This document shows positions 1 through 10,732 of a DNA stretch of 64,000 nucleotides, one piece after another. Position 1 is the stretch's first letter; every line of letters starts with the position of its first letter. The notes below the pieces were generated by a model. It did no database searches and was not told the origin of the DNA. It saw nothing but the letters and a program-made list of their open reading frames with translations. Origin of the DNA: Bacteroidales bacterium (GTDB lineage Bacteria > Bacteroidota > Bacteroidia > Bacteroidales > UBA932); assembly GCA_022648545.1 (NCBI GenBank), contig JALCMP010000001.1, positions 1-64,000 on the forward strand. Reading direction: 5' to 3'. Position numbers and translations under genes: made by a program.

Positions 1-2903
1 ACAAGGGCGATTATTCCCTGAGTGAAGTCGCTCCGAACGCCGTACTCGTTTTTTCATTTATGGGAATGGAAACAAAAAGGGTAGAGGTCAACAACCGCTC
101 CAGAATAAATGTTGTTTTGCAGGATGATTCGCAATTACTTGATGCCGCTGTAGTAATAGGATACGGAACATCAAGAAAAAGCGACCTTACCGGATCCGTA
201 GCATCCATAAGTGCAAAAAAACTAAATGACACCCCTTCGCATTCTATAGACGGACTTCTCCAGGGACGCGTTGCAGGTGTTCAAGTAATAAATGACTCAC
301 AGGATCCCGGAGCAAGTTCCGTCATAAGAATAAGAGGAAATTCATCATTAAATGCTTCTAATTCACCTCTCGTAGTAGTTGACGGTTTTCCTCTGGGCGA
401 AGCCGGGGATATAAAGCAGATTAATCCGCAGGACATAGTTTCAATGGAAGTATTAAAAGATGCGTCATCAGCTGCAATCTATGGATCGAGAGGTGCCAAC
501 GGTGTAATATTAATAACCACAAGGAAGGCCGGAGAGAACATAAATCATATAACCGTACGGCAGCAAACCACCATGTCATCCTTTACCTCGGATCTCGATC
601 TCTGGAGAGATCCGGTTCTTATGGCCATACTTTCCAACGAATCATATTTAAACGGAGGCCTTACACCTCTATATACCGGGACGGCTTCTGCCTCGGGCAT
701 ATATTATCCTTCAGTAGAGGAACTTCAGACCACATGGAACAAGTTCACGAATTGGGACGACATAGTCTTCCGCAATCACCCCGTTTCAAACAATACTACA
801 CTGCAAATATCCAGCGGAAACAAAAGGACACAATTCATTGCCGGCGCCAATTATTACACCGATAACGGCATGTATAAAGAATCCGCTTACAAGAAGGCAG
901 GTGCTAATTTTTCCGTTTCGCACAATATTTTCGACAATCTCACTATTAAGATGAGCGCCAATTATATACATAGTAAAAAGACTTATGACCTGGGAACATC
1001 ATACGGAAGAAATCCGATTTTCCCGGTTTATAATGAAGATGGCAGCTTTTTCCAGTACAGCGCTTCGGACTATTACAATCCGGTTGCGATAAGAAACACT
1101 TCATACAATAACGGAAAAAGCGATGATTTCCTCGGATATGCGTACGCCGAATGGAAAATACTTCCCGAACTCACCCTCAAAGGTCAACTGGACTACAAAC
1201 ATGGTGAAAGTATTTCCGATGCCTACTATGCAAAAAAATACACTGAAAGCGGAACTTTCAACAACGGATACGGGTATATTTCAAACTGGAAAGACGATAA
1301 GATAGTTGCAGAAACATATGCCACATATGATAAGCTATTTGCGAAAAAACATCATCTCAAAGCCATGCTCGGATATTCCTACGAACATTATCAGACAAGA
1401 AGCTCCATGCTGGGAGCCGTGGATTTCGTAAACGAGACTCTCGGGAACGAGAACCTCGAAGCCGGAAATCCGGAATCATACAGAATAAGCAACAGCCTTA
1501 CGAGGACGGAACTTGTTTCAGGAATGGCAAGACTAAACTATATTTACAACGACAAATATCTGGCAACTTTCACCGCCCGTCTCGACGGATCTTCAAAATT
1601 CGGAAAAGATAATAAATACGCATTCTTCCCTTCCGGAGCATTAAGTTGGAAAATGCAAAACGAAGACTTCATAAAAAAGCTCAATATTTTCGACATCCTT
1701 AAACTCAGGGTAAGTTACGGCTTCTCGGGGAATCAGGGAATCAGCGCATATCAGACCCTTAGCAGATACGGTCAGCATAAATATTACAATATGGGATCAT
1801 GGGTTACCGCAATAGGACCGGGATATCAGTCGGGTTATACCGGAGACGACTACAGATATGCTCTCTGGGCAGGAATAGCCAATTCTTCGTTAAAATGGGA
1901 AACTACCGGACAATTTGATATCGGTCTGGAAACGGCATTTTTCAAACGCAGGCTAAATATTACTTTCGATTATTACGACAAACAAACAAAAGATTTGCTT
2001 CGTCAATGTAATATAGCTCCTTCTTCAGGCTACGACCAAATGTGGGTAAACGACGGTAAAATACAAAACAGAGGCATAGAACTCACCATAGACGGAACCA
2101 TATACCGCAACAACGACTGGAATATCTCCGGAACTCTGGTGTACTCACGCAACCGCAACAAGGTAAAAAGTCTCGGCAATACAATAAAGGCAGGACTCAA
2201 GACAGATCCTAATACCGGAATGCAATACGAGTATTACGGAGCTTCCCTCGGACAATTCAGAGGATATCCCAACCTGCTCGCGGTAGGAAAACCGATGTAT
2301 GTATTTTATGGATATAAGGTAAAAGGCATAGTGCAGACATACGCTGAAGGATTGAGCAACGGACTTGTGGGCTCCGATGCATATCCCGGCGAATTCAACT
2401 ACATAGATACGGATGAAAGCGGCACCGTAGATGAAAACGACCGTACGATAATAGGAGACCCTAATCCGGACTTCTGCGCTTCTCTGGCTCTCAACATAAC
2501 CTGGAAGAATATGGATTTCGGAGTCTTTTTTAACGGAGTATTCGGCAACGACGTACTGGACTGCACTAAATTCACAAAACCAAGCGCCCTTCCCAAACGC
2601 TGGACCGAAGATAATCCAACCAACAATTATCCGAGGCTAAACACAACCAGACAGACGAAACTTTCCGACTGGTGGATAGAAGACGGATCCTTTGTAAGAA
2701 TACAAAATATCACGTTCGGATATACCGTCCCTGTTTTTAAAACTACTACGGGGCACAGATGCAGGATATACCTAAGTGCCGACAATCTTTACACTTTTAC
2801 GAAATTCGACGGATACGACCCGGAAGTCAGCCAGAAAGGGATTTATTCCGGAGGATACCCCAGATTGCGCAAATGGACATTAGGAATAGATTTCACCTTT
2901 TAA
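1..2903 (+). CDS. SusC/RagA-family TonB-linked outer membrane protein (5' truncated by window edge)
   Basis: Frame is open upstream of the listed ATG at 60 (KGDYSLSEVAPNAVLVFSFMGME...), typical SusC N-terminal extension; plug motifs VVIGYGTSRKSDLTGSV, LVVVDGFPLGE, SMEVLKDASSAAIYGSRGANGVILITT; C-terminal beta-barrel ending in F; SusD follows immediately. Confidence 0.95.
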   Translation, partial: KGDYSLSEVAPNAVLVFSFMGMETKRVEVNNRSRINVVLQDDSQLLDAAVVIGYGTSRKSDLTGSVASISAKKLNDTPSHSIDGLLQGRVAGVQVINDSQDPGASSVIRIRGNSSLNASNSPLVVVDGFPLGEAGDIKQINPQDIVSMEVLKDASSAAIYGSRGANGVILITTRKAGENINHITVRQQTTMSSFTSDLDLWRDPVLMAILSNESYLNGGLTPLYTGTASASGIYYPSVEELQTTWNKFTNWDDIVFRNHPVSNNTTLQISSGNKRTQFIAGANYYTDNGMYKESAYKKAGANFSVSHNIFDNLTIKMSANYIHSKKTYDLGTSYGRNPIFPVYNEDGSFFQYSASDYYNPVAIRNTSYNNGKSDDFLGYAYAEWKILPELTLKGQLDYKHGESISDAYYAKKYTESGTFNNGYGYISNWKDDKIVAETYATYDKLFAKKHHLKAMLGYSYEHYQTRSSMLGAVDFVNETLGNENLEAGNPESYRISNSLTRTELVSGMARLNYIYNDKYLATFTARLDGSSKFGKDNKYAFFPSGALSWKMQNEDFIKKLNIFDILKLRVSYGFSGNQGISAYQTLSRYGQHKYYNMGSWVTAIGPGYQSGYTGDDYRYALWAGIANSSLKWETTGQFDIGLETAFFKRRLNITFDYYDKQTKDLLRQCNIAPSSGYDQMWVNDGKIQNRGIELTIDGTIYRNNDWNISGTLVYSRNRNKVKSLGNTIKAGLKTDPNTGMQYEYYGASLGQFRGYPNLLAVGKPMYVFYGYKVKGIVQTYAEGLSNGLVGSDAYPGEFNYIDTDESGTVDENDRTIIGDPNPDFCASLALNITWKNMDFGVFFNGVFGNDVLDCTKFTKPSALPKRWTEDNPTNNYPRLNTTRQTKLSDWWIEDGSFVRIQNITFGYTVPVFKTTTGHRCRIYLSADNLYTFTKFDGYDPEVSQKGIYSGGYPRLRKWTLGIDFTF

Positions 2904-2915
2904 AAATATATAACC

Positions 2916-4436
2916 ATGAAAAAGATATCTATCATAATATCGTCAACGATCATACTTCTCGGACTTGCCTCCTGCAGTCTCAACGAAGATCCATACGGAT
3001 TTTACTCGGAAAATAACTTTTACATTACTGCAGCCGATGCAGAATCGGCGGTAAACTACATATACGATGCAATGAATTATATAGAATTCTCCCGCGACAT
3101 CGTATTTCTCGGCGATATGAATACAGATGAAATGGATCCGAAAAGCGACTGCGGGGCCGACACCCAGACGATCGACAACTGGGACATGACAAATTACAAG
3201 ACCAATGTACGTCTCGGCAATCTTTTCAAATATGCATACATAATAATAAACCGCGCCAATTCGGTAATTGCAAATGTACCGGGCATGAATATCGAAGAGA
3301 GCCTCAAAAACAGATATACCGGAGAAGGGTACTTTATGAGAGCATACGCATATTACTTTCTTGCAACGAATTTCGGAAAAGTTCCCATACACAAAACACC
3401 TGTAACTACAGCAGAAGAGACTTCTGTTCCGGCTGCATCTTCACTTGATGAAATGTGGAATTTCATAATATCCGATTTTGCCGCCGCCGCCGACTTACTT
3501 CCTTATTACAAAACGCCGGAAGCAGGACGCGCCGATAAGGTGGCCGCATACGGATTCCTTGCAAAATCATATCTTTACATAGCCTCTGCAAAAGACCACG
3601 GAGTACCTCAATACAGGGAAATGAATTTTAATGTAGATGATTATTACTCAAAAGCCGCAGAAGCTGCCGCAATGGTTGTAGACAATCCGGAACAAACGGT
3701 TTTCGGGTTTTCAAGTTCGCTAACTTCCATATATGACGTAAACAAACCCGACGGTCCCGAACACATTTTCATCATGTCCATGGACAGAACCGGAGAAGGT
3801 GAAGGACAGTTCTCTAAAATAGACAAAATGTATATCCCTTATATTTCGGGCTCAACCGTATATATAAAAAATCAGGAAACGGGAAGGATGAACCCTAATC
3901 ACGACGGATGGGGGGAATACAGGACCAATATAAACTTTTACAACAGTTACTCATCAACGGACAGAAGGAAGACATGGCTGATAGCCGACAAGGCATACGA
4001 TGCATCCGGTAACGTAATAGCCGACTACTCTCAGGGAACACTATCCTATCCTTTCTGTATAAAATACACCGATCCCTCATTTTCCGGAGACAAAACCTCT
4101 ACACGCCCCTACCTTCTTAGGTACTCCGATATAGCGCTGGTCTATGCCGAAGCCGAAGGCCCTTCCGGCAAATCATACGAACTGGTAAATTACATAAGAA
4201 ACCGCGCCGGACTGGGAGACCTCGATCCAACACTGGACAAAGAAGCATTCCGCCGGGCGATATTAAACGAAAGGACTTATGAACTGGCGTTCGAAGGAAA
4301 CCATTGCTATGACCTAAGAAGATGGAATAAGATGCAGGACATAACGGCTGCAAAAGCCAGAGGGTTGACTTCTGAAGATATGGTATTCTACCCTATTCCT
4401 TCTATAGAGACCGATTTAAATAATTCCATAAATTAA
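2916..4436 (+). CDS. SusD/RagB-family nutrient-binding outer membrane lipoprotein
   Basis: Lipobox LASC; RAYAYYFLATNFGKVPI, ILNERTYELAFEGNHCYDLRRW motifs; 13 nt after SusC. Confidence 0.95.
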   Translation: MKKISIIISSTIILLGLASCSLNEDPYGFYSENNFYITAADAESAVNYIYDAMNYIEFSRDIVFLGDMNTDEMDPKSDCGADTQTIDNWDMTNYKTNVRLGNLFKYAYIIINRANSVIANVPGMNIEESLKNRYTGEGYFMRAYAYYFLATNFGKVPIHKTPVTTAEETSVPAASSLDEMWNFIISDFAAAADLLPYYKTPEAGRADKVAAYGFLAKSYLYIASAKDHGVPQYREMNFNVDDYYSKAAEAAAMVVDNPEQTVFGFSSSLTSIYDVNKPDGPEHIFIMSMDRTGEGEGQFSKIDKMYIPYISGSTVYIKNQETGRMNPNHDGWGEYRTNINFYNSYSSTDRRKTWLIADKAYDASGNVIADYSQGTLSYPFCIKYTDPSFSGDKTSTRPYLLRYSDIALVYAEAEGPSGKSYELVNYIRNRAGLGDLDPTLDKEAFRRAILNERTYELAFEGNHCYDLRRWNKMQDITAAKARGLTSEDMVFYPIPSIETDLNNSIN

Positions 4437-4441
4437 AAGCA

Positions 4442-5392
4442 ATGAAAAATATAAAATATATAACATGTCTGATGCTTGCCATATCACTTTTCTCATGCAA
4501 AAGAGATCCGTGGTCGGATATAGCGGACGGAAGCTGGAATCATCAGCGCACGATTCTCGGCATATCCTTCGAAGGACAGGCCGGAACGCCGGAAATAACC
4601 AATACGGATGCATCTACGGGAACGATAGACGTTTCAATAGCCACCGATCTGGTAGCCGATCTCTCCAAGGTAAAGATCAATTCGCTCCAGTTATCATACA
4701 ACGCCGCTTCGTCGGTAACCACGGGACAGACGCTCGATTTTTCTTCCGGGAATGCACAAATAACCGTAACATCAGAGAACAACGACGCAAGGACATACAC
4801 CATTAATATGAGCGAATTCAATGAAGATCTGACGGGAATTTACGATATTTCGGCTTTATATATTTACGGAGGCACTGGACCGGAATACGGAGGAGCTGCA
4901 TTAGTGGCCCCAGAATTAAAATCATGGTGCTGGAACACTGCCGGAGAAGGGCCGGAAGCCGAAAAAGACAACACGCTTACCTTTACCCTCTCTTCTATTC
5001 TGGACAACGGAAACACAACCGGAACATGTGTAAATGATGCAGGGAACGACGGAAAATACTGGGACTGCATATTTGCAGCAAAAATGAACAGGGCGGGGAC
5101 CGGGGACCTTGACCTAAGCGGATTCTATAGAAAAATACCAAAAGGAACGAGTACATGGATAAGGAATTACAACGACGGATCCATAACCTTCACTTCGGAG
5201 GACGGAACGGTAACGACATCCTCGATGCTCGAACCAGGAACATATACTATAGGGAGCAAGACCCTAAAGCTCACTTCGAGATGCTTTAATTTCATTCTGC
5301 ACGGAGCCGACGACTGGGCTAATATTTACTCCGATTATGACGTTTTTGCGAAAAATCCGAGAAATTTCCTTATAGTAATAAATAAAAGATAA
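4442..5392 (+). CDS. Putative surface glycan-binding lipoprotein
   Basis: Lipobox LFSC, beta-rich sequence, position directly after SusCD and before the hydrolases. Confidence 0.6.
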   Translation: MKNIKYITCLMLAISLFSCKRDPWSDIADGSWNHQRTILGISFEGQAGTPEITNTDASTGTIDVSIATDLVADLSKVKINSLQLSYNAASSVTTGQTLDFSSGNAQITVTSENNDARTYTINMSEFNEDLTGIYDISALYIYGGTGPEYGGAALVAPELKSWCWNTAGEGPEAEKDNTLTFTLSSILDNGNTTGTCVNDAGNDGKYWDCIFAAKMNRAGTGDLDLSGFYRKIPKGTSTWIRNYNDGSITFTSEDGTVTTSSMLEPGTYTIGSKTLKLTSRCFNFILHGADDWANIYSDYDVFAKNPRNFLIVINKR

Positions 5393-5411
5393 AAACTGAT
5401 CCTGCTCTATT

Positions 5412-6935
5412 ATGATCCGGAACATTACATTAAAACTGGCTGCTTTTGCATTAATTCTTTCTGCTGCTCACGGATGCACAGGAGGGGTTAATGCAGAGGC
5501 CGTCATTACAAAAGAAGCCATAAGCAAAAATTACACGGGAACCGGAATAGAATGGGACCCTTACGATGAAGCCGAGGCATGGGGAGCCGATATTTCCGAT
5601 GCTGACTGGGCCAAACTTTACGAAAGGCTGGATTTCATGAAGCCCGGATATATCAGATGTATGATAAATTCCGGATGGAAATATTACGATAAAAAGACGG
5701 GGGTCTATGACAAGACCAAGAACATCCGGAACCTGAGGAGGTTATTGGATTACTGCACAAAAAATAATATAACGGTCATATTCGGAGAATACAATCCTCC
5801 TTCGCCGGATATGAAAGATTCGCAAAAATGGGTGGAAATGTCCGTAGATTATCTCAACTATTTGGTAAACGTTCTGGGATTCCGCTGCATAAAATACTTT
5901 GTAATTTTCAACGAACCCGACGGATACTGGTCTTCGGTAAACGGAGATTTCTCACTTTGGATGTCCATGCTAAGAAAGTTCGACGAGCAAATGTCAAGAT
6001 ATCCCGGACTGTCCGGCAGGATAAGATTTGCCGCCCCCGACGCAGTTATGGGATACAAGAACCCGGAATCCCCTTTCAACACCGCCGGATGGATTAAAAA
6101 CACATCCGAACTTGCGGACTCATTAACGGGTATATATGATATACATTCCTACCCCGGACAATACGAAGTAAGATACGGGGATTTTGAGAAAAATCTCGTT
6201 TCGCTCAGGAAACAAGTCCCTGCCGGAAAGAAGATACTATTAGGCGAAGCCGGATACAAATATTACAAGCCGGAAGACTCCCTGCTTGCCTTAAAATCGA
6301 CGGAACTTATCGCCGGACACAAACTCACACTTGGAAGCGACTGCAATCTATTCGTTTACGATTATTTCTACGGAATAGACATGGCGCTCATGGCCATGAA
6401 GGTTATGAACGCCGGATACTCTGGCATAGCCGCCTGGATGCTCGATGATGCCATGCACGGAAACGGAGATTCGGGAAGAACCGGAGATCTTAAGATATGG
6501 GGCATGTGGAACATCCTTGGCGAGGAAGTATTCGGAATGCCCAAAGAAGAAGAAATTCGCCCATGGTTTTATACCTGGTCGCTCATGTGCAGATATTTTC
6601 CGGAAGGAAGCGACATTCTTAAGACTAAAACAAATAAATTCCCCCGCACCTGCTATATATCTGCAGGTATAAAGGACGGACATTATACGGCAGCAGCCGT
6701 AAATTTTGGGGAAAAAGATATTTTGGTCTCGCTCGAATTTCCCAAAGCCCTTTCGAATGCATCCCTGTTCTTATACTCCCGCAACAAAATGGAAAAAGAC
6801 AAAAACGAATTCCCAGTTCCGATAAAAAGAGATATGAACGGAAATTCCTTCAGAATAAATATTCCGGCAAACGGTTTCATACTAATAACGGAACTTCCAT
6901 ATTTAAGATCAAATAAAAAATCAAACGAATCATGA
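5412..6935 (+). CDS. Clan GH-A-like glycoside hydrolase, family not assigned
   Basis: Signal peptide; candidate acid/base in FVIFNEPDGYW and nucleophile in KILLGEAGYKYY, spaced as in (beta/alpha)8 retaining hydrolases; beta-rich C-terminal region; 4-nt ATGA overlap with the GH26 gene. Confidence 0.65.
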   Translation: MIRNITLKLAAFALILSAAHGCTGGVNAEAVITKEAISKNYTGTGIEWDPYDEAEAWGADISDADWAKLYERLDFMKPGYIRCMINSGWKYYDKKTGVYDKTKNIRNLRRLLDYCTKNNITVIFGEYNPPSPDMKDSQKWVEMSVDYLNYLVNVLGFRCIKYFVIFNEPDGYWSSVNGDFSLWMSMLRKFDEQMSRYPGLSGRIRFAAPDAVMGYKNPESPFNTAGWIKNTSELADSLTGIYDIHSYPGQYEVRYGDFEKNLVSLRKQVPAGKKILLGEAGYKYYKPEDSLLALKSTELIAGHKLTLGSDCNLFVYDYFYGIDMALMAMKVMNAGYSGIAAWMLDDAMHGNGDSGRTGDLKIWGMWNILGEEVFGMPKEEEIRPWFYTWSLMCRYFPEGSDILKTKTNKFPRTCYISAGIKDGHYTAAAVNFGEKDILVSLEFPKALSNASLFLYSRNKMEKDKNEFPVPIKRDMNGNSFRINIPANGFILITELPYLRSNKKSNES

Positions 6936-8119
6936 AAAACGGATATAAGAAAATACTCAAAGCATTATACATTATAACAGCAATACCTTTCATCTTTTCA
7001 TGCTCCGGCAAGGAAGACAGACCGAACCCGAATCCGAACGGAGGAGACGGATCGGGCACTACATTATCGATAGTAAACAAGAACGCTACCAACGAAACTA
7101 AAAATCTCCTCGCCAACCTGTGGGCCATACAGGAAAAGGGGACCATGTTCGGACATCAGGCCGATCTTATGTACGGACGTACATGGATTAATGAAGACGG
7201 ACGCTCTGACACTAAAGATGTATGCGGAGACTATCCGGCAGTGTTCGCCTTTGACATTGCAAGAGTGATGGACGGATATTCCCTCGATTACGACCAAATA
7301 ACGGCCGGCGTCCTAAAAAAATGCATGGTAGAAGCATATGACAGAGGCATGGTACTTATGGCCTGCGCACATCTCCATAATCCCCTTACCGGAGGCACGG
7401 CATGGGACGATTCCAGTAATGAGGTAGCAAAGGAAATACTTACGGAAGGAAGCGCTACGCAAATAAAATTCGAAGGCTGGCTGGATAATCTCGCCGACTT
7501 CATGAAAGAGCTAAAAGGATCCGACGGAAAGCTCATTCCTGTTATTTTCCGCCCGTTCCACGAACATACCCAAAGTTATTCATGGTCGTGGTGGGGATAT
7601 ACATGCACTACGGAAGCAGAATTCATAGGGCTATGGAGATTTACGGTAAATTATCTGATAAAAACCAAATCGGTAAACAATTTGCTTTTCGCAATTTCAC
7701 CACAGGATTCGGATATACTGTGCCGCTGGCCGGGAGACGATTACGTGGATTTCATAGGCGCGGATTGCTATCAGGGTACTGATATAACTGCTTTCGTATC
7801 GCATCTTAAAACGCTCCAGTCTATTTCACAGGAGAAAAAGAAGCCTTGCGGAGTTACCGAAACAGGCATCCAGGGATTCCGGATATCCGATTACTGGACA
7901 AGATACATACTTGCGCCTTTAACCGGAAGGAAAATAAGCATGATCATAACATGGCGTAATGCATACGATCCCCTGCAACATGGAGACGAATATTTTTCAG
8001 TCTACAAAGGGCACATTTCACAGGCGGACTTCGTTAAATATTATAACAGCGATATTTCTTATTTTTGCAATGATCTGCCCAATATGTACGCTCCCATATC
8101 GGAAATAGCCGTAGAATAA
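6932..8119 (+). CDS. GH26 family endo-beta-1,4-mannanase, lipoprotein
   Basis: GTMFGHQADLMYG, VIFRPFHEHTQSYSWSWWG, CGVTETGIQG motifs of GH26; lipobox IFSC followed by SGKED. Confidence 0.85.
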   Translation: MKNGYKKILKALYIITAIPFIFSCSGKEDRPNPNPNGGDGSGTTLSIVNKNATNETKNLLANLWAIQEKGTMFGHQADLMYGRTWINEDGRSDTKDVCGDYPAVFAFDIARVMDGYSLDYDQITAGVLKKCMVEAYDRGMVLMACAHLHNPLTGGTAWDDSSNEVAKEILTEGSATQIKFEGWLDNLADFMKELKGSDGKLIPVIFRPFHEHTQSYSWSWWGYTCTTEAEFIGLWRFTVNYLIKTKSVNNLLFAISPQDSDILCRWPGDDYVDFIGADCYQGTDITAFVSHLKTLQSISQEKKKPCGVTETGIQGFRISDYWTRYILAPLTGRKISMIITWRNAYDPLQHGDEYFSVYKGHISQADFVKYYNSDISYFCNDLPNMYAPISEIAVE

Positions 8120-10707
8120 TGAAAAGAACGATAATATTCATTCTAAATCTTATTATAATGATGCCTGCCATAAACGTTTCCTCTTTCTCACAACCCGTTT
8201 CGAAAACTATAAACAGTGGGTGGAAATTCAGAGAAACCGGCTCCGGACACTGGTACGACGCATCGGTTCCCGGAACGGTACATACGGACCTCATGGCGGC
8301 CGGATTAATAAAAGACCCTTTTTACAGGCTGAACGAAAAGGAAGTACAATGGGTAGATAAAAAAGACTGGGAATACGAAACCGTTTTCGACACCGGTCCC
8401 GACCTCCTGGATAAAAGGAACATCTATATAGAATGCCTCGGTCTGGACACCTATGCCGACATTTACCTCAACGGATCGCAGATAATAAAGGCTGACAATA
8501 TGTTCAGGAACTGGCGGGCGGATATAAAACATTTGCTTAAGCCGACGGGAAATATTCTTAAAGTTTTTTTTCATTCTCCCGTAAATCACGATATTCCTAA
8601 ATACGATTCCCTCCCGTATCATTATCCGGCCGCCAACGACCAAAGCGGTAACGGCGGACTGGGAGATAAAAAGGTAAGCGTATTTGCAAGAAAGGCAGGA
8701 TACCATTACGGATGGGACTGGGGGCCGAGGCTGGTCACATCAGGAATATGGCGCAACATAATAATAACAGGCTGGGACGGGGCACGCATAAACGACATCT
8801 TTTTCGAACAAAAAAAGATTTCCCCCGCATTTGCAGACATAAAGGCGCATATTGAAATATCCGCGGAGTCGAATATTAAAAACGTGGAAATATGTATTTC
8901 AGATACTGCAACCTCACAGGTTTTTATCAAAAAAGAAATCGATCTCACAAAAGGGAACAACCTTATTGAAATACCCTTCCGCATAAACAGCCCCAGGTTA
9001 TGGTGGGCGAACGGACTCGGACCGCAAAACATGTACGACTTTCTCACTACCATAAAAGAAGGGTCAGGCGTATTGGACGAAAAATTAAAGAAAACGGGAA
9101 TACGATCCTTAAAACTTATAACCAGCAAGGACAAAGACGGACACACTTTCCATTTTGAGCTGAACGGACATCCTCTGTTCTGCAAGGGAGCCAATTACAT
9201 TCCGCAGGACAACTTTGTTACGCGTGTAACCGATTCACAATATATAAAGACCATCGGCGATGCGGCAAAGGCAAACATGAACATGCTGCGGGTCTGGGGA
9301 GGAGGGATATACGAAAACGACATATTTTATGACCTTTGCGACAAATACGGCATACTCGTATGGCAGGATTTCATGTTCGCATGCAGCATGTATCCCGCCG
9401 AAGGCGAATTTCTTGAAAACGTACGCAGGGAAGCCGAATACAACGTAAAAAGACTCAGAAATCACGCCTGCATAGCACTATGGTGCGGAAACAACGAAAT
9501 ACAGGAAGCATGGTACTCCTGGCACTGGAAAGAGCAATCTTATTCCCTGGGAAAGAAAACGGGGGACAAGGTATGGAACGAATTCAAAAATCTTTATTAC
9601 AAGACTCTCCCTGAAACGGTAAACAAATATGATCCGCAGGTAAGCTACAGACCGTCGTCGCCATTCTCGGACTACGGCAAAGCCCAGGATTTCACCGAAG
9701 GCGACTATCATTACTGGAATATCTGGCACGGCAAAAAGCCCATATCCGAGTACAACAGAGTAAAAGCACGGTTCTTTTCCGAATACGGCATGCAGTCCTT
9801 TCCAGACTTCATTTCCGTAAAAAGATATGCCCCGCTCGAAAGCGACCGGAATATATACGGAGAAGTGATGATGTCCCACCAGAGAGGAGGGCCAGAGGCA
9901 AACGAACTTATAGAAAGCTACATCAAAAGCGAATACACGGATCCTGCCGACTTCGCGGACTTCCTTTATGTAAACCAGCTGCTGCAGGCCGACGCAATAA
10001 AGACCGCCATAGAAGCACACAGAAGATCAAAGCCATATTGCATGGGTACGCTTTACTGGCAGCTAGACGACTGCTGGCCGGTTGCATCATGGTCGGGCAT
10101 TGATTATTACGGCAGATGGAAAGCTCTGCATTACTTTGCGAAAAAGGCATATGAAGACATCCTCGTATCACCTATAAAGCAAGGGAACGAACTTTATATC
10201 TATCTGGTCTCGGACAGATTATCGGATACCCGCGGAAAACTTGATATTAAAATAATGAAATTCGACGGACAGGTAATATATTCACACATATCCGAAATAA
10301 ATATTCCTGCCGATAAGGTTGTTTCTGGAGTAGAACTAAAAGTAACGGATATCCCCGGAAATATAAAGCAGAACGATATTTTCGTAAGGGCCGTTTTTAC
10401 AGATGAAAACGGAAAGTCGTATGACAACAACTACGTTATGCTGAAACAAAAGGAGATGAACTATCCCCGCACTGAAATAAAAACGGAAATAGAACCACTG
10501 GGAATTGATAAATATTCGTTAACCCTCACTTCACCGTTTTTTGCAAGAGCTGTTTACGTAGAGATAGACGATCCCCGTACATTCGTAAGCGACAATTACT
10601 TCGATCTCCTGCCGAGGAGCCCCGCAAGCATTACCGTCTCATCGGACCTAACGGAAGACGAGTTAAAAAAATCGTTGAAAATATATACGCTTGCAAACAT
10701 AAAATAG
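8119..10707 (+). CDS. GH2 family beta-mannosidase
   Basis: FHFELNGHPLFCKGANYIPQDNF, MLRVWGGGIYENDIFYDLCDKYGILVWQDFMFACSMYP, LWCGNNEIQEAW; TAATG overlap with the GH26 gene. Confidence 0.92.
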   Translation: MKRTIIFILNLIIMMPAINVSSFSQPVSKTINSGWKFRETGSGHWYDASVPGTVHTDLMAAGLIKDPFYRLNEKEVQWVDKKDWEYETVFDTGPDLLDKRNIYIECLGLDTYADIYLNGSQIIKADNMFRNWRADIKHLLKPTGNILKVFFHSPVNHDIPKYDSLPYHYPAANDQSGNGGLGDKKVSVFARKAGYHYGWDWGPRLVTSGIWRNIIITGWDGARINDIFFEQKKISPAFADIKAHIEISAESNIKNVEICISDTATSQVFIKKEIDLTKGNNLIEIPFRINSPRLWWANGLGPQNMYDFLTTIKEGSGVLDEKLKKTGIRSLKLITSKDKDGHTFHFELNGHPLFCKGANYIPQDNFVTRVTDSQYIKTIGDAAKANMNMLRVWGGGIYENDIFYDLCDKYGILVWQDFMFACSMYPAEGEFLENVRREAEYNVKRLRNHACIALWCGNNEIQEAWYSWHWKEQSYSLGKKTGDKVWNEFKNLYYKTLPETVNKYDPQVSYRPSSPFSDYGKAQDFTEGDYHYWNIWHGKKPISEYNRVKARFFSEYGMQSFPDFISVKRYAPLESDRNIYGEVMMSHQRGGPEANELIESYIKSEYTDPADFADFLYVNQLLQADAIKTAIEAHRRSKPYCMGTLYWQLDDCWPVASWSGIDYYGRWKALHYFAKKAYEDILVSPIKQGNELYIYLVSDRLSDTRGKLDIKIMKFDGQVIYSHISEINIPADKVVSGVELKVTDIPGNIKQNDIFVRAVFTDENGKSYDNNYVMLKQKEMNYPRTEIKTEIEPLGIDKYSLTLTSPFFARAVYVEIDDPRTFVSDNYFDLLPRSPASITVSSDLTEDELKKSLKIYTLANIK

Positions 10708-10732
10708 CCGGGGAAAAGTCTCAGGCTATTTT
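10701..10732. terminator. Bidirectional hairpin between convergent GH2 and ROK genes
   Basis: AAAATAGCC-g-GGGA-aaag-TCTC-a-GGCTATTTT; 9-bp perfect outer stem, overlapping the last codons of both genes. Confidence 0.6.
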
